This document shows, in pieces, positions 52,831-64,000 of a stretch of DNA of 64,000 nucleotides (its first letter is position 1; the number at the start of each line of letters is the position of its first letter). This stretch comes from Heloderma charlesbogerti (taxonomy: Eukaryota > Chordata > Lepidosauria > Squamata > Helodermatidae), in the NCBI GenBank assembly GCA_026122225.1, contig JANEZZ010000799.1, forward strand, positions 151,256-215,255. The letters run 5' to 3'. A program made the position numbers and the translations under genes. The notes beneath the pieces are model-generated. The model was not told the DNA's origin. It searched no databases and saw nothing but the letters and a program-made list of their open reading frames with translations.

Positions 52831-54581
52831 CTTAGAACTATTTTTGTTACCTTTTAAATAACTACCTACACACCAAAACTGATACCTATTTGTTATCTAT
52901 AGGTTTTCTAACTGCAGTATGGAAGGCTAGACAAAAATAAATATTTAAAAAGTGACCACTGCTGCTTTACCCTCTGTACACTATTTCCAATTATCCTGTG
53001 ATCTCACTTCGAGTCATGTACAAACATACACACAAAACCCTATTTATATTAAATACTTTTTAAAAAGCAGGTTTAAACTCAAATACTTTTTTTAAATAAA
53101 TGTATCTCCTAAAATTCTAATTTTTATTAAAATGTTATAGAACTTTGATAACTGCACAGATAAAATCATTTTGGCATACCCACAGGCTTTAAGAGAACAA
53201 TGATGATCAATTTTTAATCTTTGACAAATAGTAGTCCTTCAATTTGCTTTAGTTTGCATGGCAATAATATAGCACATACAGGTAACAAACAGGAAACCTT
53301 ACAAGGTCTTGCATGTGACACAGCATACCTACGCCCTTGTGTGTTAAAGCAAAATGTGCCAAATAGTCTAACTATGAAATGTTTCTGAGCATAATTTTAT
53401 TGGGATTTTGCTATGCCATCACAACACACAGCATCTATATTCTGCTAACATTTGACAGGCACCTTCCTCTGTGATATTTCACAGCAAAATTCCATTTCTT
53501 ATAGACTAATTTGACCACATTTCTCAGTCCCCAAACTCTTTTTTAACAATCTTATTAGTACAACTAGCCTAGGCAAAACCATTCCAACATGCAACGGACA
53601 AATTCTCCCTGGAAAACACCTTTTCTGAAATCCATGGAAATGGATTGAAAAGCTCAGTAATTTTTGGACCTTGTTACAAGGATTACAGCAACTTGTTTGA
53701 TTAGCTATTTTGCCACTCTTATCTTTGGAAATACATCACCCCACTGTGGATACACATCCTTTTCTTTCTTGACATGCAGAATAGACTTCTACCCCATGCA
53801 GGTTCCAAAGATCAACACTCCAAAGATCGATACTACCCCAGAACTTCAACCAGTTGATAGGAAATTATCAATAACATTTTGACAATGGCACCACCTTTAA
53901 GGCAAAGGGCTAAAGGTCCGAAAGACCCTGCTTTCTTCTTATCCCACAGCAGCTCTTGCCATGAGCCATCTTAAGCAAAGATTTCTCATCACAAACTAAA
54001 GAACTCCCTGTTTTACAAAATAATTATACATGCAAACCCCATGGTCTGCTGCCATTTATTCCTCCTTTTGTGGATGTACCTTGTCTACAGTCACGCACAA
54101 AGTATTATCCCAGCACCAAACAGCACTCTAGGCTCTTATTCATGCTTCAGTCAGAGAGTCTTCAGCTAGAAGCTTGATGTCACCTCTGCCTGTCTTTGTT
54201 CTGACCCCAGCTAGCCCATTATCCCTGATAACAGTGTTACAGGGATTGCTTAGGAAGTCCCTGTAATTGAAGACAGAAATTCTTTTTCTGAAGAAGAACC
54301 TCTGTGCCTCCTTGCTTTTTAAAAAATGAAATCCTAGCACAGGGAGAACCCTTGAAACAACTCTTAGATTGCAATGGTGTTTTATCTCGAAATATAGACT
54401 CCTGGCAAGAAATCACCGCAGCTGGATAAAGAGCAAAGGTACAGGACTCCTATTACTTATAATCGAGCAGGAGCACAGCCCAGGTATTCTGTATTATACT
54501 TGTAAACCAGCAAAATCCTTGTTCTGTCAAGTGTCTTATGCCCTCTCTTCCTAGATGCTTCTTTGAAGGTGTCCCACTCCA

Positions 54582-54712
54582 TAGGACTTACTTCCTGGTA
54601 ACTGTGATGCAGATGGAAGCTTCATAGCCCAATCGTAAGCGTGTTTGCTTGGAAGAAAGTCCACCTCTGTCCAATGGGGCTTACGTTCAAGTAATTTTCA
54701 TAGGACTGTCAC
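54582..54712. mobile_element. FB-2 hairpin element, worn
   Basis: CCCAATCGTAAGCGTGTTTG, TTGGAAGAAAGTCCACC, CAATGGGGCTTACGTTCAAG. Confidence 0.45.
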
Positions 54713-57305
54713 ATTAAATTCTCATTTGGGATGTAACTAGCTATATACTCTAGTAATTTATGCTCTATCCCTCACAAGGCTGTTGACATCTTTCACTTAT
54801 AAGATGCAGGAAAAGATTATGATTCCAGAATCTGCAGCACACAAAATTTAGCAGATGTGAATGGGCACCAGAATTAAAAGAGATGGGTCCAGAGATTACA
54901 GAAAAACCACTCCCAGGTTTATTGTTTGGTCACATAAGGTAGGTATTATGAACTGAACAGCAAGCATGCAACCCAACCTTTTACTGGCATTCACTTAAAA
55001 TGACATTATTCTCAGACCATAAGAGAATATTTTGATAATTCCCACAAATAAATATTTGGGTATTCTTTCATGTAAGTCCATGCAAGGGATGCACTTAAAG
55101 CATATTCCCTTAAACTCTGTTTCAGTATACAGCTTCTGAAATGAAACTGCTTTAAATGTTTTGAGGCACTCCCCAGTGAACATCTTGATAGAAGAATTAA
55201 GGCGGCGGGGGGGAGGGGGAATGAGATCAACAATTCTAGCACATTTGCATTTGTCTGAATACACCCTGCCTGGTTCACCCATGCAAGAGCTTGTTCTGAG
55301 AATTTGCTGAATGCAGGAAGTTCCCCTGCCCCTGTGCCATTTAACGGAACAGGCCACCTTACGCCGCTTCCATTCGCTTGAACAGGGCTGGCGAAGAACT
55401 TCCTGGTGGATTGTGCCCAAGATCAACAGAGCTGATGGCTCCATCTTGGTGTGCGCAGTTGCTCTCTAGCATCCCTCGCCAGAATCTTGCAAGAGGCAGA
55501 CAGAGCCCGTCTCTCCCGCCTTCCTCCGCTAACCGCCTAAGTACTGCTTGTAAAAACTATTTGCCCATGGAAAGTGAAATAACCGCCATCCCATGCTCAT
55601 TTACACACAAAATGATTTTGTGTCCCATTGAGCTCACAGTTGTTCAGCTCTCTAGGGGTGATTAAGCTAGCTAGGCTGCTACAGCTTGAGAGAGTTCACC
55701 CAATCGTTTTTCCATGAAGTTGCTTCTTTGCTAAGCTGTTATTTTAACCATAAAAGGTAAACAGAAGGCAGTTGTGAGAGCTCCATTCAACTCCATGCCT
55801 GGGGCCATCAGCCTCAGGCAGAGAATGCTGAAAGACTGCAGAAATTTCCAGGGTGTTGCCTCTCTCTCTCTGTCTCTCTCAGGCCTAGAGGAATATTCCT
55901 CATTTAATGTACACTCTAGATGATACAAATTGAAAACCCACTAAAAAAAAGAAAAGACTTCAAAAGTGCAAAAGAAGTTTGGCGTGGATGAAGCTTTACC
56001 TCCTCTCCACACAGCTTGCGGGCAGGGTAACCAATACTGCTGATGATGGGAGAGGTGTGTGTGTGTGAGGGGGAAAGGAAAATGCAGCTGAAACCAACCT
56101 TAGACACTGGAAAGGCAAAGCAGGTAAGGGCGGAGAGAGGGAGGGAGGTGAAAGTTTGCAGAAAGGAAACAAAGAAAAAGTATGCAGGGGATTAAAAAGA
56201 CACACTGGGAGAAAGAAAAACAAAAATGGAGGGGAAATAAAGTAGGAAAAGAAAGCCGCTCTAAAGGAGGGACAAAGTTTAAATCAAGGCACACAGACAC
56301 TTAAAAGCCCACAGATGGGAAGTAAGACTAATTAAGGATGCAGAGACGCTTTTGTTCCGGAAGTTTATTGTTGCCAGGATTTAAGGGGGGAAAATTAATT
56401 GAAACTAATGCTGTTATTCACTCCTGCAGTTTAATTCCTTCGTGCCCATTTAAGACATGAAATGAAAACTGCGGGTTTTTAAGGCATGCCTTGAAACTGA
56501 GCAAATACTCTTTCTCTGGGCGTGTGTATAGCAAAGGGAGCATCTTTTACTCTCTCTCTCCCCGTATGTATCAAACGTGCTGCAAGTGCTCCCAAGTGCA
56601 CTGGCTGAGGCCACAACCTAGTAGAAAAACCTGCCCAAATGAAGCACAGCTCCCCTTCCTTTCAGTGGGGCGTGTGCAGGAGAATTTCTTGCCTGATTGT
56701 GCCTTCAGCCTTGGATGAGAGCAAATCCAAGGTCTGGTCCCTCCTTGGTCTTCTGCAGTAGTTGGGTAAGAAATGCAAGACATCTCAGCCTTCCTCATAC
56801 TACTGCTCTCCTTCTCTGCCCCCATATCTCTTGTCCCCAAGAGCCTTTGGAGAAAAATTCCCCTCACCCCACCCTCCAAGACTTTCACTTTGCCCTCTCC
56901 CCAGAAATGTGCCAGAAAGTTAAGAAATGTAGGAAGTCCAGACGATTTATTGCCTTTGTCAGTGCAAAGGATGTTCAGCTCTTCAGTCAGAGCTTTTAAA
57001 AGCCATTAATGCGGGGCCCTAACAATCCTCTAATCAACTAGCAGAGAGCCAAGGATCAATCTAGCCACAAGGAGCATGTTAGGGGTGCAAGACTAAGTCC
57101 TCCCATCAGCATATGCCTGGTTTGGTTTGGTTTCTGCTGGGGAAAAGAAAGACTTCAGCCACAGCTACTGCCAAGTAGTTTCCCTTAAAACTTTCCAGCT
57201 CCCTAAGCACAGAAATGAAATGTGCTTTTGTCTCTCCGCATCTGTTTTGTGCGCACACACATGCATGCACACACGTGCGCGCACACAGCGTATTTCCCAG
57301 AAATA

Positions 57306-57436
57306 GGCTGCAATGATCTTTAATGGGACTCACTCCTAAAATAACAGTGCAACTGTAGCCGGTTTTACTTGGAAGGAAGTCCTGTGTTCAGTGGGGCTTG
57401 CTCCCGGGTTAAGCGTGTGCAAGACTGCAGCCTAAG
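57306..57436. mobile_element. FB-2 hairpin element, worn
   Basis: TTTACTTGGAAGGAAGTCCT, TTCAGTGGGGCTTGCTCCCG, GTGCAAGACTGCAGCC. It lies just outside the CpG island. Confidence 0.5.
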
Positions 57437-57639
57437 GGTGCTTCAAGAGTGCAGCTCTGCACACACACGCACCGCACACGCGTAAGTTTCGCACAGCGCA
57501 CCCCCATGCCCTTACAGGCTTCACCAATAAGCTCCGTGTACACGGAGGGAGGAGTCACTCCAAACTTCTGGCTTTCGGGGCGGGGGGGCCAATAACAAAA
57601 CAAGAACCTCGGGGCACCAACCATCATGGAAAAGGATAA

Positions 57640-60600
57640 AATGAAATTAAAAGAGCAACATGGCGCCTTTACTTTCCCTCCCCCCAGCGCACGCAAGGTA
57701 GGCAGACGAGAGGGGGATGGAGGGAGAGGGTCTCCCGCTCGAGGACGCAGCCAGCGGGGGAGGGCGCCGGGCCGGGCCGGGCCGGGCGCGCTGCATCTGG
57801 GAGCGCGGGGGCCCGCCGCACCGCGCGCGCCGACAGGGAAAGCCGCCCATCGCCCGCAGTGCTCCGAACTCGCCTCCAGCGACGCCGCCTCGGCTCGCCG
57901 CCTCCCGCGCCTGGCGCCAGGCTTGCGTTCGCGGGCTCCCCCTCGCCGTGCCCGCCCGGGAGCGCCTCTTCCTCTCCACTGTCAGCGTCCCCCCTCCCCC
58001 CTTCCTTTCGTGCGAAGCGACCCTGGAGGGGCTCCCCCAAAGACCCCCTGAAGCCCCCCGAGAGCGTCAGCCCAGCGCCCCTGGGGGGAGGGCCGCGCCC
58101 GCCCAGCCCGAGCCGCCGGCCGCCTTCTCGCGCCCCCGGCCCGTCGAGGCGCCTCCCTCCCCGCCAGCAGCGCCCCGGCCCGACCGCCCCCCGCCGCCGC
58201 GACGGCTGTCAGGCGCGCCTCCCTGGGCGCACCACTCCGCGGCTGCGGGGCCCAAGGAGCGCCGCTCGCTTCCCTCCCCGCCAGCCGCAGCTCTGGGCCC
58301 CGGGACCTGCCCCCCCGCCGGGCTGGGCTGGACGCGAGGGCGGCAGCAGGAGCCGGGGGACCCCCGGCGCTCCAGCCAAGCTGCCCCTCGCGAAGGGCGC
58401 GCAGGCGGGCGCGCGCACACGCAGCCCCAGTCCACACACACGGGGACAGGCGCGCGCCGGGAAGGGTTTCCTGGCAGCGCCGCCGTCGCTTTGAGAAGGC
58501 CGCCGCTCCCCTCGCGCGCGCGCTCTCCCGCGCCCCGCCGAGACCCGAGTCGGAGCCAAGCGGCACTTTCCCCAAACCGAAGCACCCCCGCCCCGCCCGC
58601 CCGCCGCCCTGCCCCGCGATGCGCACGCCGTGCACACGACGCAGCCCCGCCGCGGCGGAGAGCGGCGCGCAGCGGCAGCCGGCCGGCTCGCCTTACCTTG
58701 AGCGCCGAAGGGGAAGAAGAGGCGGCGAGGTGGGCGAAGCCCCCGGCCCGGGTCCGTCCTTCGCTCCGCGGTCCGTACGGTATCGGCGCGGCGCGCTGCT
58801 CAGCCCCCTGGCCGAGAGGCGGCGCGCCCGGCCTGCGTGTCCCTGCCCGGCTGGCCGCGACCGGCGGCGAGGCGAGGCGAGCTTCGCGCGACCTCGCCCT
58901 CGCCCCGCTCTCGCGCCCCTTCCTCCGCCGCGCCCGCCCCCGCCCCCGCGCGGCCCCTCGGCGAGAGCTCCCGGGCTCCTCCGCTGCGCCCCTTCCCTCT
59001 GCTTGCTCTCGTCTGCGGGTCTGGGGAGGAGAGGGGCGCGGGGGGCGCGCGGAACGGAGCCGCCGAGGCTGCTCCGAGAAGAAAGGCAATAATCTCCTCG
59101 CCGACTAGCGCGGGGAGGGCGAGGCGGGGCGGGAGGGGCGCGCGAGAGAAAGGAAGCCGCGGAAGAGGCCGAAGCTCGCCCCGGGCGCCCCTGCGCCTCC
59201 GGGGCGCCGCGGCGCTCGGCTCTCGCCTCGGCGGGCCTGGCCGGGGAAGCGGGGCCGCCCCCTCCTGGGCCGGAGCAGCGTCACATTCCCGCGGCGGCCC
59301 TTTGAGGCGGGTTTAGCGGGAGAGAAACTCCGCGCCTCGGCCCGGGCTTTATTCTTTTCGTCCCTAGGCGAATCCTGGCGCAAAGCCTGCCTCTCCCTGC
59401 CGCCGCCGCCTCCTCGCCCCTACTTTTCCTTCTCCGCGCACACCAGCCCGCGCCTCCCCCCAGTGCCAGGCTTTGCCTCTGTGCAGAAGCCTCCCCCCCC
59501 CCCCGCTAACGGTGCTGCCTCCTGCTGCCTCCCTGGCTGGGGGGATAACGGTTCGAGGCCGTCGGAGTCTCTCGGGGACACCCAGTCACGTCCTTCCCGG
59601 AGACTTGGGGAGAGGGAGGCGGCGCGGGGCAAGAGAGGAGGCGCGGGTTTTAATCACTGTCATTTGGTCTGATGTAATCTTTCCCCGGGCGTTTTCCGAG
59701 TAGGCATAAATTTTCGGCTCCCCCCGCCCCCCCGCCATAAGCCAGGCAGGGCACGTCTCGCGCGTCGCGCGCCTCCCCCCCCCCCCCGGTCGCAGCGAGC
59801 GGGGAGCTCCACTTGTTGAGAAGCTGGAGCAAGTTTCGGGCTGTCGCTGCTTTGTGCCGCGGCGGCGGCGCGTTTTCTGTTTGGCGGAGGAAGGCGGGGG
59901 GGAGAACGGCAGCGCAGCGGGGGCTCGGACGCGGGGAAGGGGCGGCGAGGCGGGCCCCCTTGGCGACGGCGGCTTCCCCGCTCCCCTCGCCTCTCCGTCT
60001 CCCGTCTCTTGACCCCCTTCGCGCTCGTCTCGCGTGGCAAACGCCACAGATGCCCCGCAGGCCACTGGAAGCAAATGACGTCCGTGGACGCGCGCGGCGC
60101 GATTGGAGAGAAGCGCCCCAGCAGGCCGCCGCCGGCCAAACGCGCCATTTCAGCGGAGGGCGCGCGGCGACATGGAGGCGTCCGCCGCCGCCGCCGCCGC
60201 CTTTCCCAGGCAGAGCAGCAGCGCTCCCTCCGACGGCCCGGCCGGAGCAGCCGCGGCCTGGCCTGGCCTTCCCCGCCCCCTCCGCCGCCAGCCCTCTCCG
60301 CAAACTCGGGACAAAAGCCGCTCGGAGCGGGAGCGCGGCGTGTTGGCGCGGAGCGCGCCCTCCCAGGGTAGCCGCCGGCCCTCCGCTCGCCAGGAAGGAG
60401 CCCTGGCTCGTCCCACGGCGGGCTGGCACCCGCTCGGAGCGTCTCTCCGCCCTTCTTTCTTTCGCAACGGTTCAGGGCGCGAGCCTGAGCGCTTCCGTCG
60501 GGGCCGGCGCGCGGGGGGTGGCGCGTCCAGCCACGGCACGGACCGAGCTGGAGGGAAGGCGGGCGGGCATCCCAGGTTACTCCTACATAAGGCTAAACCC

Positions 60601-60990
60601 CCTGACACCCCGCGCTTGGCGGCCCCTGTCCCCACCCGAAGTCGAGGCGCGCGTCCCACGCGCTGCGAGCGAGGCACGCGTCGGACGGGGAGGGTTTCGG
60701 GGACGACGAGGATTTGCTGGCCTGCCCTGCTGGCCCTCGCCCAGTCCATCGCGGCAGAGCGCCCGTCGGCGGCGAGCGCTCTTGCGCCCTCGCAGTGAGC
60801 GAAGGGCCTTTTCCTGCGCCCGGTCGGCCGAAGAGAGTCTGGGGCTCCAGCCGGCCCCCGCCACGAGCGTTGACCGCGCCTCGCCCTCGCCTCTCCGCGC
60901 AGCTGAACTGCGAATACGCCTTGATTAGACGGAGCTGCTCCGCTGGGGGCCTGCGCGGTTTCCCTTCGTGAGTGTGAGCGGCGTCTCCGT
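57640..60990 (-). promoter_or_regulatory. KCTD15: CpG island, probable KCTD15 promoter
   Basis: About 3.3 kb is extremely G+C- and CpG-rich, with many GC boxes. It sits directly upstream of the KCTD15 coding exon and contains the minus-strand splice donor at 58696. Near 60.1 kb there are a CRE-like TGACGTC (60076-60082), an ATTGG at 60102-60106 (CCAAT on the minus strand) and a GCCATTT at 60144-60150 that reads as a YY1-like AAATGGC on the minus strand. A second ATGGCGCC YY1-like site is near 57659. These suggest a start region between about 60.1 and 58.8 kb transcribing leftward, but the exact start cannot be read from sequence. Long open frames occur on both strands here, as expected when stop codons are rare; none is called as protein. 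Confidence 0.7.
58697..59110 (-). other. KCTD15: Putative 5'-untranslated exon 1 of KCTD15 (only the 3' boundary is defined)
   Basis: On the minus strand the sequence CTCAAG is followed by GTAAGG (GT at 58696-58695), a near-perfect vertebrate donor, inside a CpG island upstream of the KCTD15 coding exon and on the same strand. Splicing to 52366 would join complete codons to the frame of the coding exon. Reading back in that frame gives an Arg/Ala/Pro-rich stretch with no ATG until an in-frame TAG near 59105-59107. The MSRLSL methionine is therefore the first in-frame AUG if the two exons join directly. The 5' end (transcription start) is unknown; 59110 is only a working limit. No cDNA evidence is available. 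Confidence 0.55.
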
Positions 60991-62619
60991 TGTGTCACTC
61001 GTGCAATCTTAGCTTTCGTCGTGGATCGACACTTAAGTGCATTGAAAGGTGCATTTGGAATCAGCTAAGCACATCGATCCTGTGCTTGTTACTGGCAACG
61101 TTATAATTTGGAACATGGCAACCAAACTGTTCACCTACTTATACCAGTACAGATGCGGGGGGCGGGGGAGTTCTCACCAAACACACATCCTTAAAAAAAA
61201 GTATATGCCTCGATAACAATTCATCCATCCGGCTTATTGAAGCACCCCTCATCTCTTGCACCTTCCCCATACGTGTATGTTAAGCCTCCCCTGCCTTGTG
61301 CTCTCTGATTCCATAAATACCCTCTGTTTAAAAGTTCTGTGGCAGATGTTCCATGGGATATTGGTCCTGACAAATTTATTTCTTTGAAGCTTTGCATTCT
61401 CTCCCTACCCCAGTCGCTCATATACTCTCACTTCCCAATTCTATAACGTGTGATGTGTGTGTAAGAGAAGACTGCTTGGGTGAGAATTGAACCAAGTTAA
61501 CATCTTTAGCACCTACTAGCCACAAAGAGGAGCAACTGCAAAAATGTTGTGTAATTCCTTCCCTCCCCCAATTGCTATTGTTGCAAAAAAGGTCCATTCA
61601 CATCCATGGCAGAAGGAAAATGGGAAGTCTTTTTCCATATTAATACATGTTTCTGACAGAAGACCAATTTTGGACTGCCTGCTCTTGATCATCCTGACAC
61701 TTTCCCCTCTTTACAGAGGAATACAAAGAAAAGAGGCAAAAGCCCCTTGAAAAGTGAGAGGGTGGGGTTTTTCCCCCAATAAAAAAGTTATCATCTGTAA
61801 CAGGGATAAACATAAACTTTTTTTTTCCTAAGGGGAGTTTATTTATTTATTTCCCAAGTACAAACTACAGGAGAAGAGGGAAATTTTCTCATTAAAGTTA
61901 CATCCCTGCAGTTAGTTCAATTACTTGATATATGCAGAAGATGTTGTAAATTTAAAGATTTAAATAGCTTATGAAGATGCCGGGGGCTCCATCAGTTAAT
62001 TTCCTTAATTTATGGATTTTTTTTTAGCTCAGCTTCTGAAGTGGGGGGAAGAAAAGGAAAGGAAAAGAGAACTAGGTCAGTGGATAGATTTGCATCCAGC
62101 TCAAGATTCCCAGTTTGGTTTTACCTTCTCCATCCTATCCGCTCAAGGAGGTTTCTAAGAATTCACCGACCACTGACCTGGGAGGCAGACCCTTGACATG
62201 TGTGGTTCCAAAAATCCAGTACTTCAAATCTGAAGTACAAATGTTCTGAACTGAACCTTCTTTGCAAACATTTTCTTCTGCGGGGTGGGACAGGGCTTTG
62301 GCTTCAGCTGTTTGTTTCCTTCAACATTGTGAGATGGCCAGGAGCGCTCCCTACGCCAAATCTAAAAACTTCCTATTTCACTGCATAACACACAACCTCT
62401 CACGCGGCGTAAATTCATTCAAAAGAGATAATGCGGCTTCCAGTATCTCTAAACATAAAGGAGCGCTACTGCACATACACACATCACGTGGAGGATGGAG
62501 GGGGGGGGAGAGAGCGATGCGTTGAGGAGCGCGAGATACTTAACATCCACACACACATAGAAACTGTTTTCAAGATGGTTAACGACGGTGTTGTCTATCT
62601 CTCTATTGGTAAGAAGATT
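60991..62619. other. Single-copy DNA upstream of KCTD15
   Basis: Ordinary, slightly AT-rich sequence with no recognised exon or repeat. Toward 62480-62550 purine runs and a G9 tract appear, which may mark the start of lower-quality sequence. Confidence 0.35.
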
Positions 62620-64000
62620 TTGTAGGAGGGGGGGGGGATGATAGTGGGTGGGGACAAAAAATGTCGGGTATGAAGCAAATCGTAGTGTCGGGATTGAGAT
62701 AGATAAAAGGGTAGGTGAGGAGAGTGGTGTTGTAGTAATTTATTTGTAGGTATGGAAATAATTGCAAGATTCTGTACGATTTTGAGGTCTAGGATATCTG
62801 TAGATGAAAAAAATCTATCTTATTTTTTTTAGGTATAAGGTATTGAGTTGGTTTTATGGTATTAAATATTATTGATGTTTGATTGGGTTGGAGTGGTATA
62901 TATTAAATAGATGTGTTGGGGGGTTGGGGTTTTTGTATGTGAGGTTTTTTGGTGTGGGGGTGGGTGAGTGATTGAGAGGTTTTTGTTGATTCTCTATATG
63001 GGTGGGTGGATATTATTGTGTTTAGGGGTTTTTTTTTTTTGTTTGTGTGTGAGTGGAGGGGTTTTTTATGGTGGTTAGGGATTGTGATGGATGTGGTGAG
63101 TTTGGTGTTGGGGTGTTGGGGGTTGGTTGGTGTTTTGTTGATGGGATTTTTGTAATGGGGGTTGTTTTTATGGGTTAGAAGAGGTTTAGTTTTTTAGGGA
63201 TTTGTTATATATGGGGGATAAAAAAAAAGGAGAGGTATATATACGATATAGTGTTTGGTTGTTGTTTATAGGTTTTATTAGATTTTTTTTGGGAATTAAT
63301 TGAAATGTTATGAAGAATATGTTAGTTTATGTGGTGTTGATTATATTATTAGGTTATTTATATGTTATTTTAGGATTGTAATTTTTATATGTGTAGGGGG
63401 GTTTGGGGGGTTTAAAAAAAAAAAATAGTAGGTGTGTGTAAAGGGGAATGGGGGAATTTGTGTTAGAATGGTTATTATATAGTGAGGTAGTGAAATTTGA
63501 TAAGGGATTGATTAGGTTTGAGTGAAAATATTTATTTGGTATATTTATTATAAAAAAATATAATATTTTTAAGAATGAAAAAACGAGATATACGAAATTG
63601 AATAGTGGAATGGATAAAGATGATAATCAGATTAATAGAGAAAGACCATACGAAGGAGCCACACAAGATTTCCATTCCGAAGCTGCCTAAACAGACAAGC
63701 CGTCCCTCGCAAGAGATATAATATGATAAATTAGACATAGAAAAATTTAAATAACAGACGACAGCAGAATACAGAAGAAACGCAGAAATGATAAAGCCAC
63801 CAACCGTCAGTGAGCCGCTTGATTTTCCTGATCCCCCCCATTCAAGCAAAAGACTCCCGACCGCCACCCCCCGCGCGCCCCCCACGACGCGCTCTCCGCC
63901 CTAACCGCGAAGAAAAAGGCGAGAACCTCCACGTCCAGCCCCCTACACCACCTCCTTCCTCGACGAGGCCGCTACCCTGACGCCCCCCAACACCCCGCTC
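62620..64000. other. Compositionally anomalous end, probable low-quality assembly
   Basis: From about 62620 cytosine becomes rare. 63001-63540 contains about one C in 540 bases and is made of G/T-rich and T/A runs. From about 63590 G and T fall and C and A rise, and by 63850-64000 it is C-rich. No repeat, gene or known biological pattern explains a one-strand loss of C followed by the reverse. Treat as suspect: no features are called here. Confidence 0.7.

Larger units (their letters stand above)
52367..58696 (-). other. KCTD15: Probable KCTD15 intron 1, mostly single-copy
   Basis: This interval lies between the putative donor at 58696 and the acceptor at 52367. It is AT-rich and mostly free of recognisable transposons, unlike the DNA below 52 kb. 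Items seen are an AT-rich candidate enhancer (52420-52830), two worn CAATCCTA-type hairpin repeats (54582-54712, 57306-57436), a purine-rich stretch on the plus strand (about 56115-56280), a short TC run (55860-55880) and a CA/GC alternating run (57249-57288). No additional exon was recognised. The low repeat content fits an interval holding regulatory sequence. Confidence 0.5.

Noticed and set aside
54995..55444. 149-codon minus-strand frame in intron 1, considered as an upstream KCTD15 exon
   Set aside because: It does not resemble the human long-isoform N-terminus (MPHRKERPSG type). The only donor-like site is weak, and a non-coding explanation is simpler.
58697..59089. 131-residue in-frame N-terminal extension of KCTD15
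   Set aside because: The frame starts at a TTG with an in-frame TAG just upstream and has no ATG. The product would be Arg-rich low complexity and unknown in KCTD15.
57717..59108. 463-codon plus-strand open frame, and comparable minus-strand frames to 340 codons, in the CpG island
   Set aside because: Stop codons are rare in such G+C-rich DNA on both strands. The translations are Arg/Pro/Ala low-complexity with no family resemblance, and several begin at non-ATG codons.
59813..60928. 371-codon plus-strand frame in the CpG island
   Set aside because: Same compositional artefact. No domain, and overlapped by equally long frames in other registers.
63532..63885. 117-codon minus-strand frame with hydrophobic stretches
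   Set aside because: It lies wholly in the compositionally anomalous, probably unreliable end.

Overview
The window is vertebrate nuclear DNA, most likely from a squamate reptile (lizard or snake). Retrotransposon content supports this: RTE-clade BovB fragments, CR1 copies ending in ATTCTATG repeats, CR1/L3-type and several L2 LINEs, tRNA-derived SINEs, and very many short hairpin DNA transposons with 8-bp target duplications. No prokaryotic features were seen. BovB also occurs in ruminants, so the squamate call rests on the combination.

One host gene is recognised, on the minus strand: KCTD15, a BTB/POZ-domain protein known to restrain neural-crest formation through AP-2. Its first coding exon lies at 52188-52366 with consensus splice sites on both sides. 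A 3.3-kb CpG island at about 57640-60990 is the probable promoter. A strong minus-strand splice donor at 58696/58695 marks the end of a probable 5'-untranslated exon. The 6.3 kb between them (intron 1) is largely single-copy and holds an AT-rich candidate enhancer just upstream of the coding exon. No later KCTD15 exon was recognised at lower coordinates, so 1-52187 is provisionally read as one very large, transposon-filled intron.

Layout of the intron. 1-9 kb: single-copy DNA with L2-type tails, hairpin elements, two abutting BovB fragments (5.0-6.1 kb) and a CR1 end. 9-22 kb: L2 and CR1/L3 fragments, a Penelope-like hammerhead remnant, and a three-level transposon nest at 12.6-14.1 kb (hAT-like element containing an LTR element containing a MITE). 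22-33 kb: CR1 and a 2.1-kb L2. 33-37.9 kb: an L2 split by a MITE, plus a third MITE copy. 38-41 kb: a SINE, a clean solo LTR and a TIR element. 42-44.7 kb: a 2.7-kb minus-strand L2 with endonuclease and reverse-transcriptase remnants. 44.7-52 kb: older repeats and single-copy DNA. The sequence beyond 61 kb is upstream of the gene. From about 62.62 kb to the end the base composition becomes abnormal (almost no C for several hundred bases, then C/A-rich) and should be treated as suspect assembly.

The most interesting material is in the transposons: three MITE copies with perfect 8-bp target duplications, an inner palindrome present once or three times, and splice-donor consensus near both ends; an LTR element carrying an inverted copy of its own start inside its target duplication; and a reading frame shared by two LTR copies.
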